From: Caloranaerobacter sp. TR13
Lineage (GTDB): Bacteria > Bacillota > Clostridia > Tissierellales > Thermohalobacteraceae
NCBI RefSeq assembly: GCF_001316435.1
Contig: NZ_JXLL01000003.1
Span: forward strand, 124,001 to 188,000
Length of the DNA stretch: 64,000 nt
Direction of reading: 5' to 3'
This document shows positions 1-11,100 of the stretch, one piece after another (position 1 is the first letter of the stretch; each line of letters opens with the position of its first letter). The position numbers and the translations under genes were made by a program. The notes beneath the pieces are model-generated. The model was not told the DNA's origin. It was given only the letters and a program-made list of their open reading frames with translations, and did not search any database.

Positions 1-1947
1 TGTTATATCTTTAACTTCTATTGTATAGTTACCACCTGATAACTTAGATGATAATGTTAAAGTAGCAACATATTTTTCACTATCATAAGCTATATTACTG
101 ATAGTTTGGCTAATTTCTTTAGCTTCTGAATCTTTGATTACAAAGTTTGCTGAAGTTGGAGTGTTAACATCCTCTGAGAATGTTACTTCTATAGTATCTT
201 CAGCTGTAGCTTCTACTTTTTCAACTGTTGGAGCTGTATTGTCAGCTTCAATTGTTGCAACAAGTTTAACATCTTCTGTCATCTTGTTGCCCCAAGCATC
301 TTCAACAGCTTTATCGTTAGCTGAGTAAAGAACAGTAATCACTACATTACCTTCTGGTAAGATTGGGTCTACTGTATTGTCATCAGTATCTTTAAACTGT
401 AAAGTATAAACTTTATTATCAGTAGTTGTTACACTGTATGGTTTCCAAGCGCTATAAGTGTGATAGAAATAATCAACAGTTAATGGATTTGTAGTTCCTT
501 CAATATAAACTGGTCTATCAAACTCAACTTTTACTTCAGTTTGAGTTGCTGATTTTAATGTAACAGTTGGAATTGTTGTATCTTTAGCATATGCTAAAGT
601 GAAAGTTTTTGTCATTGCCGCAAAGTTAGCAAAATCTTTGTATCCACTAACTTTTACTTCATAGTTTCCTTCTGCTAATGAACTAGCACTTAAAGTAACA
701 GTTAAAGTTCTTCCATCAGTAGATAATGTTTTTGAAGCAACTCCATATACTCCATTTTCTACTAAAACTTTCGCATTTGTACCATCTTCTTGTACTGGCT
801 CACTAAATGTAATTTCGAAAGTCTTAGGTCCTGTTAACTTGATTGATTCAGCTACAGGAATTGTAACATCAATTACATTAGATACAGTCATAGTAACATC
901 ATCTGATAATCCTAAAGCCTTCTTAACAGTCACTTCTATATCAGATTGTTGAGCAACAGCTGTTCCTAATGTTAATGTTACTGACATATTATCATCAGCA
1001 ACAGTTGCTAATGCAACAGTGTTGTCTTTTACACTATAATTATCAGTTTTAGCTGCTTCTGTAGCATCTACAGCTTTGTTGAATTTAACTACAACTTCTT
1101 TTAAGTTTGTAGCAGTTACTGATTCAACTGCTAATTCTGGCTCTTCTACTGTTACAGTAGCAACAGCCTTAATTTCAGTACCTTCTACAGTACCTTCTAC
1201 AGTTACTGTACCTGCAGCGCTTGTATCAACAGCAGCCCAAGTTACAGCAACGTCAGCAGTTGTTCCATCATCATAAGTAGCAGTTACTGTTGCTGGTAAT
1301 TCAACAGCTTCTCCTACTTTTGCAGTAGCTTCAACAGCTGCTAATGAAACTATTTCTTTTGGTAATTGTAAGTTTAATTCAGCAGCTAAAGTTTTGTCTT
1401 TTCCATTTACAGTAGCTTTAAGAGTATTAACTGTTACAGCTGCCATTAATCCTCTTGAAGCAACAGCATTATCTTCTGCTGTTAAACCAGCCATTAAACC
1501 TGCTTGTTCTACTAATTGTGCTCTATTCTCCCAAGCATTCTCATATCCTAAAGCTCTTAATAAGAATGTTTGAAGTTGAGCAACAGTTAATTTTTGATTA
1601 AATCCAAATAAATTATCACCTATACCATTTGTGATCCCTTCTGCTTGCGCCCATGCTATGTATGGAGCGTAGAAAGGATCCTCAACATCTGTAAATGTTG
1701 GTGCAAATGGGAAGTTTTTAGCAACATCTTCTTTTCCCATTAGACGACTTAATAAAACTATCATGTCTTGTCTCTTTAACTCTTTGTCTAACATTAAGTC
1801 GCCACTTGCGTCTCCTGTTAACACACCTAAATCTTTTAATAAGCTTCCAGCTTCAGTATAATCAGGTGTGCTAGGAGCAGCTAAAGCGAAGCTGAATGTT
1901 CCAAGTACTAATGCAAGTACTAGAACTAAAGATAAAACCTTCTTCAT
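1..1947 (-). CDS. S-layer-like protein with SLH-type N-terminus, partial (C-terminus off window)
   Basis: The reading frame is open from the ATG at 1947 to the left edge (649 codons, no stop). AGGAGGAGG sits just upstream of the start. A signal peptide (MKKVLSLVLVLALVLG, ending ALAAP) is followed by two SLH-like segments in roughly the first 130 residues (for example FTDVEDPFYAPYIAWAQ and ITNGIGDNLFGF). After these come repeated Ig-like beta domains, seen as 'V.V.FNKAVD', 'FEITFSEPVQ' and 'VKVEFDRPV' strands, a pattern common in S-layer and adhesin proteins. A textbook sigma-A promoter and a structured leader lie upstream, which fits high expression. It is probably the major S-layer or a large surface-array protein, but the missing C-terminus prevents a firm assignment. 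Confidence 0.8.
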   Translation of the reverse strand, partial: MKKVLSLVLVLALVLGTFSFALAAPSTPDYTEAGSLLKDLGVLTGDASGDLMLDKELKRQDMIVLLSRLMGKEDVAKNFPFAPTFTDVEDPFYAPYIAWAQAEGITNGIGDNLFGFNQKLTVAQLQTFLLRALGYENAWENRAQLVEQAGLMAGLTAEDNAVASRGLMAAVTVNTLKATVNGKDKTLAAELNLQLPKEIVSLAAVEATAKVGEAVELPATVTATYDDGTTADVAVTWAAVDTSAAGTVTVEGTVEGTEIKAVATVTVEEPELAVESVTATNLKEVVVKFNKAVDATEAAKTDNYSVKDNTVALATVADDNMSVTLTLGTAVAQQSDIEVTVKKALGLSDDVTMTVSNVIDVTIPVAESIKLTGPKTFEITFSEPVQEDGTNAKVLVENGVYGVASKTLSTDGRTLTVTLSASSLAEGNYEVKVSGYKDFANFAAMTKTFTLAYAKDTTIPTVTLKSATQTEVKVEFDRPVYIEGTTNPLTVDYFYHTYSAWKPYSVTTTDNKVYTLQFKDTDDNTVDPILPEGNVVITVLYSANDKAVEDAWGNKMTEDVKLVATIEADNTAPTVEKVEATAEDTIEVTFSEDVNTPTSANFVIKDSEAKEISQTISNIAYDSEKYVATLTLSSKLSGGNYTIEVKDIT

Positions 1948-1988
1948 TGTCAAAGTCCTCCTCCTTTTTGTATTTTTGATTTTGATAT

Positions 1989-2035
1989 GAAGAAGTTAAA
2001 ATAAAGTAAATATGTAGTTAGACTGTAACTTCTTC
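1989..2035 (-). promoter_or_regulatory. Long stem in the 5' leader of the S-layer-like gene
   Basis: Positions 1989-1998 and 2026-2035 are perfectly complementary over 10 bp (GAAGAAGTTA/TAACTTCTTC) with a loop of about 27 nt. The stem lies between the promoter and the SD of the S-layer-like gene, within a leader of roughly 140 nt. 5' stems are known to stabilise mRNAs of abundant surface proteins; that role here is inferred. Confidence 0.5.
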
Positions 2036-2096
2036 TAAACCAGCCTAACATAATTTTGAAGCAGGTTTTTTAGACAATACCTGCATCATATACCTA

Positions 2097-2125
2097 ATTA
2101 TAGCACTGACTAGATAATCAGTCAA
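2097..2125 (-). promoter_or_regulatory. Sigma-A promoter of the S-layer-like gene
   Basis: On the minus strand TTGACT (2120-2125), a 17-bp spacer and TATAAT (2097-2102) match the housekeeping consensus closely. The start codon is at 1947. A second hairpin (arms of GCAGGT type, about 2060-2083) lies just downstream in the leader. Confidence 0.8.
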
Positions 2126-2261
2126 TGAGACATATTTTATTGTAATAAAACTGTAATATTGTGTAATTTTATTTGTCCTACTTACATTACCTATTATATA
2201 TTAAAGCAAAGTTGTTTACCATTACAGTTGTGTTACATTTTGATTGCAATAAAATTGCAAT

Positions 2262-2335
2262 CTGGTACTTGGTACTGGGTACTAGGTACTTGTGTTAGAT
2301 ACTGGGTACTGGGTGCTAAGTGCTGGGTACTTTAG
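2262..2335. repeat. Heptad-repeat tract 1 (GGTACTG dialect)
   Basis: About ten tandem 7-nt units of the type GGTACT(G/A/T), with one 6-nt slip near 2295. The tract lies just beyond the 3' end of the four-helix-bundle gene. A TTGCAA-armed hairpin (2242-2262) borders it. The rest of the 1948-2339 gap holds the promoter and leader stem annotated separately. Confidence 0.85.
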
Positions 2336-2339
2336 TCAG

Positions 2340-2693
2340 TTAACCTTTTAGTGATTTGATTAATCCATTTAACATTCTAAGAATACTTTCGTTTTGTTGG
2401 TTAAGTTGTTTGTAGTATTCTTCATTAAGGTATCCAAAATCTTTTGAAAGCTTTAACAGATACTCTACTTCAAATGAAGACCCACGTGCTATTCCTAAAA
2501 ATCTTATATAATTAACTTTACTAAGCTGTCCACTGCCTTCAGCTATATTTGTAGGTATTGATAAAGAAGCTCTTCTAAGTTGCGATACTAGTGAAAACTT
2601 TTCATCATCTGGAAAGCATCTTGTTATTTTGTATATATTTATTGTGAGTTCATGTGCTAGATTATACACATCTAACTTTTTATAATTCCCAAT
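2340..2693 (-). CDS. Four-helix bundle protein (S23 / 23S rRNA intervening-sequence family)
   Basis: Small all-helical protein of the S23/IVP family. The core AHELTINIYKITRCFP, SLVSQLRRASLSIPTNIAEG and the C-terminal helices are all present. The first canonical start in frame is GTG at 2669, but it would cut off the family-typical N-terminus. Upstream codons read GNYKKLDVYN with no stop, directly behind an ATT codon at 2691-2693 and a GAGGTG Shine-Dalgarno 5 nt before it. I therefore place the start at ATT, giving 117 residues. Members occur inside 23S rRNA genes or free-standing, as here. The molecular function is unknown. The gene follows the pyrG terminator closely. Confidence 0.75.
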   Translation of the reverse strand: MGNYKKLDVYNLAHELTINIYKITRCFPDDEKFSLVSQLRRASLSIPTNIAEGSGQLSKVNYIRFLGIARGSSFEVEYLLKLSKDFGYLNEEYYKQLNQQNESILRMLNGLIKSLKG

Positions 2694-2740
2694 TGCCTCA
2701 CCTCTTAATAAAATCTATATTTTAAAATTAAGAATAATAA

Positions 2741-2773
2741 AAGGTATTTCTTCATCAGTAGAAGAAATACCTT
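2741..2773 (-). terminator. Rho-independent terminator downstream of pyrG
   Basis: A 13-bp perfect stem (arms AAGGTATTTCTTC / GAAGAAATACCTT) with a 7-nt loop, followed on the minus strand by a T-rich stretch. Confidence 0.8.
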
Positions 2774-2799
2774 CTTTTCAGCATAATCTTTTTCTAATC

Positions 2800-2821
2800 T
2801 CCAGTACCAAGTATCCAGTAC

Positions 2822-2824
<3 letters not shown>
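2800..2824. repeat. Heptad-repeat tract 2 (overlaps pyrG stop)
   Basis: About three to four heptads of the CCAGTAC/CTAGCGG kind (the GGTACTG dialect on the minus strand). The TAG stop of pyrG is part of this tract. Confidence 0.7.
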
Positions 2825-4477
<1,653 letters not shown>

Positions 4478-4522
4478 CTATATGTAAAGTTTTTTCTTGT
4501 CTTATACTTACATAACTATAGT

Positions 4523-4551
4523 ATTTTATCTTACGTTAAGAAATATGTCAA
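4523..4551 (-). promoter_or_regulatory. Sigma-A promoter of pyrG
   Basis: Minus-strand TTGACA (4546-4551), a 17-bp spacer, then TAAAAT (4523-4528), about 100 nt upstream of the pyrG start. Confidence 0.7.
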
Positions 4552-4589
4552 TGTTTTGATAATACAGATTATACTTAAAATAACAATTA

Positions 4590-4620
4590 AAAAGCATGCA
4601 AGTTAGTCTTACATGCTTTT
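4590..4620 (-). terminator. Terminator downstream of ctpA
   Basis: 9-bp stem (AAAAGCATG/CATGCTTTT) with T-rich continuation on the minus strand, between ctpA and the pyrG promoter. Confidence 0.7.
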
Positions 4621-4676
4621 CTCTATAATCCATAGGAAATTATATACCTTTTTTACTATACTCTATTATATATATT

Positions 4677-6062
4677 TTATTTTTCCAAAAGCACTTCTAC
4701 TGCTTTTTGTAATTGTTTATCTACATTATCTGGTTTTGCATATTCATTAATTGCTTTTGTTAAAGCATCTTGAGTAGTAAAATCTAGTACTCCATAGCTA
4801 TATAATCCTTGGTCTTTTTGAAACTTCTTTATTGCTTCAAATGTTGTTTCATCAAATATTCCATCTGGTTTGTTCACTTTGTAGCCTAATATTTGTAGTA
4901 TCATTTCAGCTCCTAATACATCTAATCCTACAACTCCAACTGTTGGTTTTCTTGTTTTATCTAAAGTAGGGATTTTTGATAAATCAACTTTAGGCTCTGC
5001 TGTATTCTCTACTACTATATCTGGTTTAATACCTACCTCGTTAACTTTTCTCATATTTGGAGTTAGATATTCTGCAATTGTAATCTTCATACCTCCACCA
5101 TCTACAAGAGGTACAACTGATTGTACTGTACCTTTACCATAAGTCATAGTTCCTATTATTGTACCTACTTTTGAATCTTGAATTGCTCCTGCAAATATTT
5201 CTGATGCACTAGCACTACCACCATTAACTAATACTGCTAGTTTATATTTAGGAAGGTCTAAATTTGAATTATATGTTTCGATAGTTCCATCTGCCTTTTT
5301 AATATGAACAATAGGTCCCTTAGGAACAAAGAATTTAAGTACATCTATAACCTCGTCAAGATATCCTCCAGGGTTATTTCTTAAGTCAATGATTAGTTTT
5401 TCTATATTCTTCTCATCAAATATTTTTAATATATCCTTTAAATTCTCATACGTATTACCATTAAATTGCGATATTTTTATATATCCTAGTCCATTGTCCA
5501 TAATTTTATATGTTATAGGGTTTATTCTTATCATTTCTCTAGTTATATTAAAATAAATAATATCATCTATGCCTTCTCTTATTATTCCCAATTTTACTTG
5601 TGTTCCGGGTTCCCCTCTGATCAATGATGCTGCTCTATTTACTGATACCCCTTTAATATCAACATCATCTACTGAAACAATTTTATCTCCTGGCTTTATT
5701 CCAGACCTTGCTCCAGGAGTTCCTTCAATAGGCGTTATTACTGTTATATATCCATCTTTTTCAGTAATCTGAATTCCTACTCCTCCAAAATTGCCTGATA
5801 CAGATGTATTAAATTCTTTAAATTCTTCTGGTGAATAATAATCACTATATTTATCTAGTTTTTTAAAAACCCCTTCTATTGCTCCTTCTATTAGCTCTTC
5901 TTCTGTAATGTCTCCTGCATAATTTGCCTTGATATATTCAATTATTTGTTTTAGGTAATTTAAGTCTTTGATTTGAGTTTTTTCTGCATTTGCATACATA
6001 ACACCACTAGAAAAAACTATAAGAATAGCACATAATAATGCCAAAACTCTTTTTAATCGCAT
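4677..6062 (-). CDS. ctpA: S41 carboxyl-terminal processing peptidase (CtpA/B type) with peptidoglycan-binding domain
   Basis: A secreted or membrane-anchored serine protease. In order it has an N-terminal hydrophobic signal/anchor, a PDZ domain (GGVGIQI...ARSGIKPGDKIVSVD), the S41 catalytic domain with Ser in GGSASASEIFAGA and Lys in YGKGTVQ, and a C-terminal PG_binding_1 domain (ILGYKVNKPDGIFDETTFEAIKKFQ). This order matches the CtpA/CtpB proteases of Firmicutes, which trim exported proteins; CtpB acts in sporulation signalling. The start is at the ATG with AGAAGGAGAT upstream; an earlier in-frame ATG lies within that SD region. About 461 residues. Which paralog it is cannot be told from the window. 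Confidence 0.9.
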   Translation of the reverse strand: MRLKRVLALLCAILIVFSSGVMYANAEKTQIKDLNYLKQIIEYIKANYAGDITEEELIEGAIEGVFKKLDKYSDYYSPEEFKEFNTSVSGNFGGVGIQITEKDGYITVITPIEGTPGARSGIKPGDKIVSVDDVDIKGVSVNRAASLIRGEPGTQVKLGIIREGIDDIIYFNITREMIRINPITYKIMDNGLGYIKISQFNGNTYENLKDILKIFDEKNIEKLIIDLRNNPGGYLDEVIDVLKFFVPKGPIVHIKKADGTIETYNSNLDLPKYKLAVLVNGGSASASEIFAGAIQDSKVGTIIGTMTYGKGTVQSVVPLVDGGGMKITIAEYLTPNMRKVNEVGIKPDIVVENTAEPKVDLSKIPTLDKTRKPTVGVVGLDVLGAEMILQILGYKVNKPDGIFDETTFEAIKKFQKDQGLYSYGVLDFTTQDALTKAINEYAKPDNVDKQLQKAVEVLLEK

Positions 6063-6134
6063 GTTATCATCTCCTTCTGTCATAAACTATTTAGAAATAT
6101 TCTATAAAATTTATTTAAATCCTTTTAAAAAAAG

Positions 6135-6170
6135 AAAAACTCCTGATGGAATATCCCACCAGGAATTTTT
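6135..6170 (-). terminator. Terminator downstream of the SLH gene at 6172
   Basis: A long near-perfect stem (AATTCCTGGTGG against its complement) followed on the minus strand by a run of T residues. It immediately abuts the stop codon. Confidence 0.8.
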
Positions 6171-6171
6171 C

Positions 6172-8070
6172 TTATATTCTATTAAGTTTCTCTAGTAATC
6201 TATATATCATCACTGCAGCTTGTGCTCTATTTGCAGTTTCTTTTGGTGCAAATTTATTTCCCCCTACACCATTAACAATTCCCTTATTATAAGCTATGCC
6301 AACTGAATCTTTAGCCCAGTCAGAAATTACATCCTTATCAGTAAAATATAATTCTGAACTATAATCATCATCTGGACTTAAATACTTCATAGCTCTAACT
6401 ATCATTGTAGCCATTTGTTCTCTAGTTATTTCTCCATCTGGATTAAAATAGCCATTATATCCTTTCACTATACCTAAACTTGCAGCAATTTCTACTGGAG
6501 CTTTATACCAAATATCTCCTTCTACATCTGCGAATGTTACTTCATTTTCACCTTTCTCTAAATCTAATGCATAAACTAATAATTTAGCAAATTGAGCTCT
6601 AGTAACATTAGAATTAGGTGCATAATGCTCTTCATCTATACCATTTATTATATGTCTTGCTGCTAAAACTTCTATCGCATCCTTAGCCCATGGAATATCT
6701 ACATCAGCAAAAACTTTATTATATTCCATAGTTACATATTTACTAAAATGCCCTGTTTTAAAAGTAATAGTTCCATCTTCACTTGGTAATCCACCAACAT
6801 ACTCCCAAGTATTTGTAGATTCATTGAAATAGTAAACTCCTAGTTTTCTGTTATCTTTTACTTTCTCTTTATCATAATTAATTGTTATAGTAAGTGGTTT
6901 ATTAAAGTCTAATTTAGTCTCATTTTCATCCTTGATTTGGGTCAATTTAAAATCAAATATACTTGAAACTGTTGAATATTTATTGGTATCCAATTGCTTT
7001 AAGTGTCCATCAACTTCTTCGTTTTTAAGCTTTCTAACATTAAAACTTATTTTTGAATCTTTTTCTAATTGTAAAGTGTCTGGGCTTAGCTCTATTTTAA
7101 CTTCACCTGTATCCAATTCTATAGTTTTACCTTTCGTACTAATTTCAGTAATAAGCTCAGAATCTATGTTTACTGTAATTTCATCAGCATTTTTTTCACT
7201 TGTAGCATTTATTATTAATTTGTCCTGATTGTCTTTTTCTAATTGCTCCTTTAATTTTTTGCTATCTATTTCAAATGTAGCCGATACATTACCATTTTCA
7301 TCCTCTTCAATGATTGCTTTGCCCTGTTCTGTTTCTTCTATTGTCTTTCCACTATCCTCATCTTTATCTGTAACAGGTGGTGGTGATGGTATAATAATTA
7401 TTCCACCAGAAGAAGATCTTTTAACCACTTCAAAAGTTTTTTCAATTGTAATACCTAATATTTCAACTTGAACAGTATAAATTCCTGTTTGTTGATACGA
7501 AGTCATCTTATATTCTGTATTAAACTTACCTTCATTATCAGTTAATAACTCTTTTACAAATTTGGCTTGACCATCATAAAGAATCTTGACTATAACAGGC
7601 GTATACGGTTTTACCACACCATTTTGATAAGCTATTCCGCTTATTTTAACCTTATCACCTGTATAATATTTTGTTTTATCTAGTTCTAATATTGATTCAC
7701 TTTTTTCTACTGTAAATTGCATAGTTTTAACTAAGCCAACCGAATTTATATATACATTATATTTACCACCATCTATATCTTCATTTAATTTAAAAACAGT
7801 GTTAAAGTCTCCATTTGAATCAGTTATAATCTCTTTAACAAAAACCTTAAATTTATCTTCTTCTCTTTCTATAACAATATTTACTGGTGTATTTGAATAT
7901 CCATTACCATTTTCTTTTACTTTACCAAAAATCTCAACTTCACTTCCTGGTAAAAGTTTATCTTGAGATAAGTTAACATCAATCTCATATTGGGAACTGG
8001 CTGCAGTCGACGAAAATGCACTTGCAAGTAAAATAGTAAATATCAATATTACAGAGAAAAATTTCTTCAA
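6172..8070 (-). CDS. SLH-domain surface protein with Ig-like N-terminal repeats
   Basis: About 632 residues. A signal peptide (MKKFFSVILIFTILLASAFS) is followed by two similar beta-sandwich segments at about 25-110 and 120-210 (LSQDKLLPGSEVEIFGKV and LDKTKYYTGDKVKISGIA), each carrying a 'VKEIITDSNGDF/VKELLTDNEGKF' strand. A Gly/Pro linker then leads to a charged middle region. Three SLH domains end the protein (VFADVDIPWAKDAIEVL, TFADVEGDIWYKAPVEIAA, YFTDKDVISDWAKDSVG). It should sit on the outside, held to secondary cell-wall polymer. The start codon is TTG, with GGGGG 8 nt upstream. It probably follows the S8 protease gene in one transcription unit. Ligand and role are unknown. Confidence 0.85.
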   Translation of the reverse strand: MKKFFSVILIFTILLASAFSSTAASSQYEIDVNLSQDKLLPGSEVEIFGKVKENGNGYSNTPVNIVIEREEDKFKVFVKEIITDSNGDFNTVFKLNEDIDGGKYNVYINSVGLVKTMQFTVEKSESILELDKTKYYTGDKVKISGIAYQNGVVKPYTPVIVKILYDGQAKFVKELLTDNEGKFNTEYKMTSYQQTGIYTVQVEILGITIEKTFEVVKRSSSGGIIIIPSPPPVTDKDEDSGKTIEETEQGKAIIEEDENGNVSATFEIDSKKLKEQLEKDNQDKLIINATSEKNADEITVNIDSELITEISTKGKTIELDTGEVKIELSPDTLQLEKDSKISFNVRKLKNEEVDGHLKQLDTNKYSTVSSIFDFKLTQIKDENETKLDFNKPLTITINYDKEKVKDNRKLGVYYFNESTNTWEYVGGLPSEDGTITFKTGHFSKYVTMEYNKVFADVDIPWAKDAIEVLAARHIINGIDEEHYAPNSNVTRAQFAKLLVYALDLEKGENEVTFADVEGDIWYKAPVEIAASLGIVKGYNGYFNPDGEITREQMATMIVRAMKYLSPDDDYSSELYFTDKDVISDWAKDSVGIAYNKGIVNGVGGNKFAPKETANRAQAAVMIYRLLEKLNRI

Positions 8071-8100
8071 ACCTTCTGCCCCCTTTTCTCTTATTGTATT

Positions 8101-8120
8101 AGGGGGGACTAGTCCCCCCT
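8101..8120. promoter_or_regulatory. G/C-only 20-bp palindrome between the S8 protease and SLH genes
   Basis: AGGGGGGACTAGTCCCCCCT is fully self-complementary. On the coding (minus) strand it is not followed by a T-run, so it is a poor terminator for the upstream gene. Its C6 arm could instead pair with the AAGGGGG that serves as the SD of the 8070 gene. Confidence 0.5.
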
Positions 8121-8132
8121 AGTTTTTCAATC

Positions 8133-11100
8133 TTACTTTATTACAAAAGTTGTAGATTGTGGACTTGAAAGTGAAGTTGTATCATCCCAACCAGACCATA
8201 CATAAACATCTACATTGTAAGTTCCATTTTTCTTTACACCAAATCCTGAACTTAGTTTAATTGTTTGGCCTGATTGTAAACCATCCATTTGTACAGTTGA
8301 AATATTTACAACATATCCCATGTTATCAGTTACTTGAATAACTAGCATTGGATTTTGTGAGTTAGGTCCTAAGTTTTCCATAGATGCCTCTATTGCTACA
8401 TATCCTCCTTGTTTGATTACTTCAACATCTGTTATCTTAATTGGATAATTATATACTGTGAATGTTGCTTCTTCTGTTGCAACTTCTTCTCCTTTTGTAG
8501 CCTTAAATATAACTTTATATTCACCATTTAGTTTCTTGAATTCATCTGGACTCCAACTCATATCAAATGTTGTTCCAGTTTCACTAAATACATCAACAGT
8601 TTCGTTATTTGGATCTACAATACTTACTTCCCAATCAACTTCTTGATTTGCTTCTGCCTTAATATTTACAGGTCTTTCACTGCTTATATCAGAATCTGGA
8701 GTCACTGATACTTCAGTGATAGCTATCTCTTGGTCTAATACAGGATCTTCTTCACCTTCTTGCTTTCTATATACCTTATACTCTTTATATGTTGTGTTAC
8801 CTGCAGCATCTTGTGCTTCTATGCTTATTATATTGTCACCATATTCAAGGTTTATTTCATAATTTTCTATTGTATAATGAGCTGGTTCTAAATCTTTGAA
8901 ATATGACCAGTCTTGTGAAATATTTTCTACAACATTACCGTTTACTTTAACAAGTAAGTCTGGTAAGTTTTCTGTAATATCAGCAGATATATTTACACTT
9001 TCTACTGTGTAGTCTACTATTCTATCGGTTGGTTCTTCTGTTACATTAATAACTGGAGCTGTAGTATCAACAAATATCTTATGTTCAAAATTAATATAGT
9101 TGCCTGCAGCATCTTGTGCTTCTATATCTATTTCATGCATACCATCTTGTAATACTAATACAGTTTCAAAATCATAATTTCCTGTTTCTTCATTATATAC
9201 ATACTCAACATCTTCACCATTAACTTTTAGTTCTACAAGCCCAGAACTATCTACTACTGAACCTTTAACTAATATTTCAGGAGTATTATATATACCAAAG
9301 TACTCAGGAGTTTCGATAAATATATATGGTATTGTTTTATCTCCTACAACTATAGGTTGTGTATCTACATAATTCCAACCACAATCATAAACTCTAACTA
9401 CCATTTCATGTGTACCATCATATTTTGAAACATCAAATTCTCCTTTTGTTGATTCTTCTAGAACTACTCCGTCCTCAATTAATTCATATCTCAAAATTGG
9501 ATAATCTCCGTCATTAGCTTTTACAACAATAACATCATTATCTTTATCATATGTTACTTCTTCAATAACTGGTGGTACAGTATCGATTCTTACAGGGAAT
9601 TCTACACTTTGCCATTCTGAACCAGGGTAATCAATTCTTGTCTTAACTTCATATATATATTCTCCATCTTCTACTAATTTATTATTTGCTGTACCATCCC
9701 ATATCCAACTATCCTTAGCATAGAACTCAGTACCTCTACCACTGTCATAATAATTCTTTCTAATGTATTCCTCATATGCTAAATCTCTAATCTTATTACC
9801 ATCTTTGTCTAATATATTAATATCTAATTCCCTTGCATTCCTTAAGAATGACAATAAAGGAATAATACTATCTGCTACTCCATCACCATTAGGTGAAAAA
9901 GCTATTTTTGTCTTATCTGGTCCATCTGGGGTATAACCTAAGAATCTATAGACATCTTCTTTTTCATCTAACCAAGACATTACTGTTAAACCATAGAATG
10001 CTTGATTATCTTCGTTAGCATCATAATTTGTAACATCTATTATAGGCGCTTTATCCCATTCTCCATAGAAACCTACATATGGAATACTTAATTCAGGCAC
10101 ATTATCATCAGTTGGAACTAATCTAACAAAGCCTTCGATAAATGTACCATTAGGGAATATTGCATTAAGTGGCGCATTATATACCCAATCTACAGCATCT
10201 GTCAAATCAATTGTTACATCAAAGTCTAACGAAGCACCTGCTGGTACTTCTAAAACATTATATACATTGTCAACAACTGTTCCATCGCTAAGTTCAAATG
10301 ATATTGGGAACTCGCCAGTCCAAGGTGCATCAGGACTGATTGTACCATTTTTATATACACCTTGTGTTTCTAATAAGTTCTCAACACCAAATGTCAAATC
10401 TGTACCTACAGTACCATATACTGCATAACTAACAGTTTGATCACTGAAATTCTGTACAGTTAAAGTAAATCTTGTTACATCTCCTATTTCTTTTAGATTA
10501 ACTTTACTTAATCCTGTTTCCTTATAAGTTACAACTGCTGGTGTAGTAGTTGCAGCATAAAGGTCCATTACACCTGCACCTTGCCTTCTAGGTGAAGTGT
10601 AGTTTCCTACTCCAAAATAATCGTTATATAAGCCCTTATCTACACTAGGCTTGGCAGTACTCATCAATATATTTTTAGCCATATTTACTCTGTCAATACC
10701 TGTCAATCCAAATTCTTCATCTACTCTTTGTAACACTAAAGCTGCTCCACCTGATACATGTGGTGCTGCCATTGAAGTACCACTCATAATACCATATTTA
10801 TCACCTTGTAAAGTTGAATAAATCTGTCCACCTGGAGCTGTTATTTCAGGTTTAAATCCAAGATCTGGAGTTACACCCCAAGAAGTGAAGTCTGACATCT
10901 TACCAATGTTAGGATTTAGTACTGTTGTTTTGTCGCCTTTGAATTCAACAAAATTTTTGCCTTTTTCTATTAAATCTAATAATTTTAAACCGTCAGAATG
11001 TCCAATGAAAACCGCTGGGATTTTTCCTTCTTCAGGATACATCATGTGAACTAAGCCATCTCCACCTGACTCATGATTAAAAACTATAACACCAATGGCT

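Noticed and set aside
134-1276. Plus-strand Ser/Thr/Val-rich open frames within the S-layer-like gene
   Set aside because: They are antisense shadows of a clear minus-strand coding region and lack start signals.
8101-8120. Ordinary terminator for the S8 protease gene
   Set aside because: The minus-strand continuation lacks a T-run. The T-rich side is on the plus strand, where no gene ends.
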